Source: an uncultured Clostridia bacterium
Lineage (GTDB): Bacteria > Bacillota_A > Clostridia > Oscillospirales > Oscillospiraceae
DNA length: 6,687 nucleotides
Direction of reading: 5' to 3'
Assembly (NCBI GenBank): GCA_947307505.1
Contig: CAMZJG010000057.1
Location: forward strand, 1 to 6,687
Below the pieces are notes generated by a model. It made no database searches. It was given only the letters and a program-made list of their open reading frames with translations, and was not told the DNA's origin. Below are positions 5,332 to 6,687 of the stretch, one piece after another. Every line of letters begins with the position of its first letter. Position 1 is the first letter of the stretch. Position numbers and translations under genes: made by a program.

Positions 5332-6531
5332 TCATTTCTGATACATGGAACGGCGCTTTTTCATTTTGTTTTTCCGGGTGACCATCAGGATCACCAGCAG
5401 GATCACGATCACGGCGGCGATGATGAGACCGTAGATCAGGGTGTTGTTGCTGCTTCCGCCGGTCTTGACTTCCAGCCACAGGGAGTCCATCTTCTGATTG
5501 GTCTTCGCCGGAAGATTCAGGAAAGCCCGGCCCCGGGCCAGGGTGGCCTCGTCCGGGTAGGCGATGGGATTGGTGGCCATTTCCTCGTCCATATACTCGG
5601 TAGCTCCCTCAATGGGCGCAGAGTAGCCCAGGTAATCCAGGTTCTGGCCGCAGATGTCCGGGCGGCAGAGGAAGTTGATGTAGGCTTCGGCAGCATCCTT
5701 GTTCTGGCAGCTCTTGGGGATGCAGAAGGAATCCACGAAGAGGTTGAAGCCCTCCTTCGGGAAGCAGAAGGCCAGAGCCTCGTTCTCCCACTGCATCTGG
5801 ATGAAGTCTCCGGCGTAATACACGCCGATCCATGCCTCCTCATGCTCCAGGGCGCTGTACATCTGGTCCATGAAATAGTCCTGCACCAGGGGCTTCTGCT
5901 TCTTCAGCAGCTCGGCGCAGGCCTGAAGCTCCTGCTCGTTCGTGGTGTTCAGATCGTAGCCCAGGCAGAATTCCGCCACGCCGAAGGCGTCCCGGGGATT
6001 GTCGAACATGAGGATCTTGCCGCTGTATTTTTCGTTCCAGAGCAGATCCCAGCTGCCTACGTCCGCCTCGTCCACATACTTCGTGTTGTAAATGATGCCG
6101 GTGCAGCCCCAGGTATAGGGGACGCTGTAGGCGTCCTGAGGATCGTGGGCCATGCCCCGGTAGGCGGGCATGACGTATGCCGCGTTGGGGATATTGTCGT
6201 AATTCAGGGGCAGGAGCATATCCTCCTCGATGAGCCGGGCGATCATGTAATCCGAGGGGATGATCACATCGTAGGAGGAGCCGCCGGTCTTCAGCTTGGT
6301 GTACATGGTTTCGTTGGAATCGTAGGTGATATAGTTCACCTTGATCCCGGTTTCCTTTTCAAATTCGGCGTTCACGTCGATGTAGCCGTCCGTGCCGTCG
6401 GAGATGTATTGGCCCCAGTTATACACGTTGATGGTGACCTGTTCCTTGGCGGCGCTGCCGGTGGTGGCGAGGCCCAGGATCAGACAGGCCAGGAGCAGGG
6501 CGGAGCCCAGGACGCGCAGAAAACGATTCAT
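5332..6531 (-). CDS. potD: PotD-like spermidine/putrescine-binding protein with C-terminal membrane anchor
   Basis: Extracellular solute-binding protein of a polyamine ABC importer; it captures polyamine and delivers it to the permeases. 399 residues. Residues 1-28 form a signal peptide (basic MNRFLR, hydrophobic core, GSA-A cleavage site); a Cys at 16 after LLA could be a weak lipobox. The mature part matches PotD: INVYNWGQYI (34-43), FEKETGIKVNYITYDSNETM (57-76), SSYDVIIPSDY (85-95), YSVPYTWGCTGI (135-146) and DSFCIPKSCQNKDAAEAYINFL (267-288). Positions equivalent to two E. coli binding tryptophans look like Tyr and Phe, while D267 is kept, so ligand preference may differ. Unusually, 364-385 form a transmembrane helix followed by KNKMKKRR, giving a cytoplasmic tail. 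ATG at 6529-6531 has GGGAGG (6541-6546) 9 nt upstream, inside the end of the permease gene. It is the last gene of the operon, before the terminator. Confidence 0.9.
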   Translation of the reverse strand: MNRFLRVLGSALLLACLILGLATTGSAAKEQVTINVYNWGQYISDGTDGYIDVNAEFEKETGIKVNYITYDSNETMYTKLKTGGSSYDVIIPSDYMIARLIEEDMLLPLNYDNIPNAAYVMPAYRGMAHDPQDAYSVPYTWGCTGIIYNTKYVDEADVGSWDLLWNEKYSGKILMFDNPRDAFGVAEFCLGYDLNTTNEQELQACAELLKKQKPLVQDYFMDQMYSALEHEEAWIGVYYAGDFIQMQWENEALAFCFPKEGFNLFVDSFCIPKSCQNKDAAEAYINFLCRPDICGQNLDYLGYSAPIEGATEYMDEEMATNPIAYPDEATLARGRAFLNLPAKTNQKMDSLWLEVKTGGSSNNTLIYGLIIAAVIVILLVILMVTRKNKMKKRRSMYQK

Positions 6532-6533
6532 GG

Positions 6534-6687
6534 TCAGTTACCTCCCGATACAGTGTTGGCGCGTTTCCGGCTGCGGTTCAGACGGCTGCCGCGCTGCTTT
6601 GCGCTGTCCCGGGCCTGGAGGAGATTCATGACGGTCATGACCACCAGGATCGCCAGGAACAGCAGGGTGAACAGGGCGTAGATCTTG
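6534..6687 (-). CDS. potC: Polyamine ABC transporter permease, C-terminal end only (potC-like)
   Basis: The last 50 residues of a gene running off the right edge. They contain a final membrane helix (KIYALFTLLFLAILVVMTVM) and a basic cytoplasmic tail (NLLQARDSAKQRGSRLNRSR...), as in PotC-type permeases; the hydrophobic end and the directly following potD are the main support. The TGA stop (6534-6536) is 2 bp before the potD ATG, and the potD ribosome binding site lies within its last codons (GGA GGT), so translation is probably coupled. The permease domain itself, with the EAA loop, lies outside, so PotC versus PotB or another permease is judged from context: the usual order is potA-B-C-D. 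Confidence 0.75.
   Translation of the reverse strand, partial: KIYALFTLLFLAILVVMTVMNLLQARDSAKQRGSRLNRSRKRANTVSGGN

Noticed and set aside
5326..6681. Long open frame (451 codons) on the plus strand opposite potD and the permease end
   Set aside because: It is rich in His, Asp, Gly and Val as expected for the antisense of a GC-rich gene, has no recognisable family or ribosome binding site, and potD on the other strand is certain.

Overview
The window looks like a chromosomal piece of a GC-rich Firmicute, most likely a gut clostridium of the Oscillospiraceae type. The reasons are strong AGGAGG-type ribosome binding sites, a compact layout, a DIP1984-family gene, a GufA-type ZIP transporter, and a PotD-like protein with a C-terminal membrane anchor. 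The taxonomic call is inference only.

Layout. Plus strand, left half: the C-terminal two thirds of uvrB (1-1359, cut by the window edge); a 178-bp gap; a ZIP-family metal transporter (1538-2329); then, 22 bp on, a small helical DIP1984-family protein (2352-2810). About 10 bp after that stop codon lies a sequence (2820-2927) that folds as a class II tRNA-like RNA: acceptor-type stem, D-type arm, a third arm in the anticodon position, a long variable arm and a T arm with a canonical TTCGAAT loop. It has no normal 7-nt anticodon loop and no CCA end. A hairpin and six-T run (2929-2964) could end this transcript. Minus strand, right half: the end of a polyamine-type ABC permease (potC-like, 6534-6687), then potD-like (5332-6531), then an intrinsic terminator. 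A sigma70-type promoter directly abuts the terminator and drives a MATE-family exporter (3865-5229) and a YdcF/DUF218-family protein (3257-3844).

The two halves converge on a gene-free stretch (about 2965-3256). It is dominated by a 224-bp MITE-like element whose ends are exact inverted copies of a 28-nt perfect hairpin, with more hairpins inside.

How the genes relate. potC and potD form one polyamine-uptake operon. The MATE exporter and DUF218 protein are a separate two-gene unit. ZIP and DIP1984 are probably co-transcribed, and the tRNA-like RNA probably lies in the same transcript. The part most worth following up is the DIP1984 gene with its downstream tRNA-like RNA, because no standard gene caller would explain that segment.
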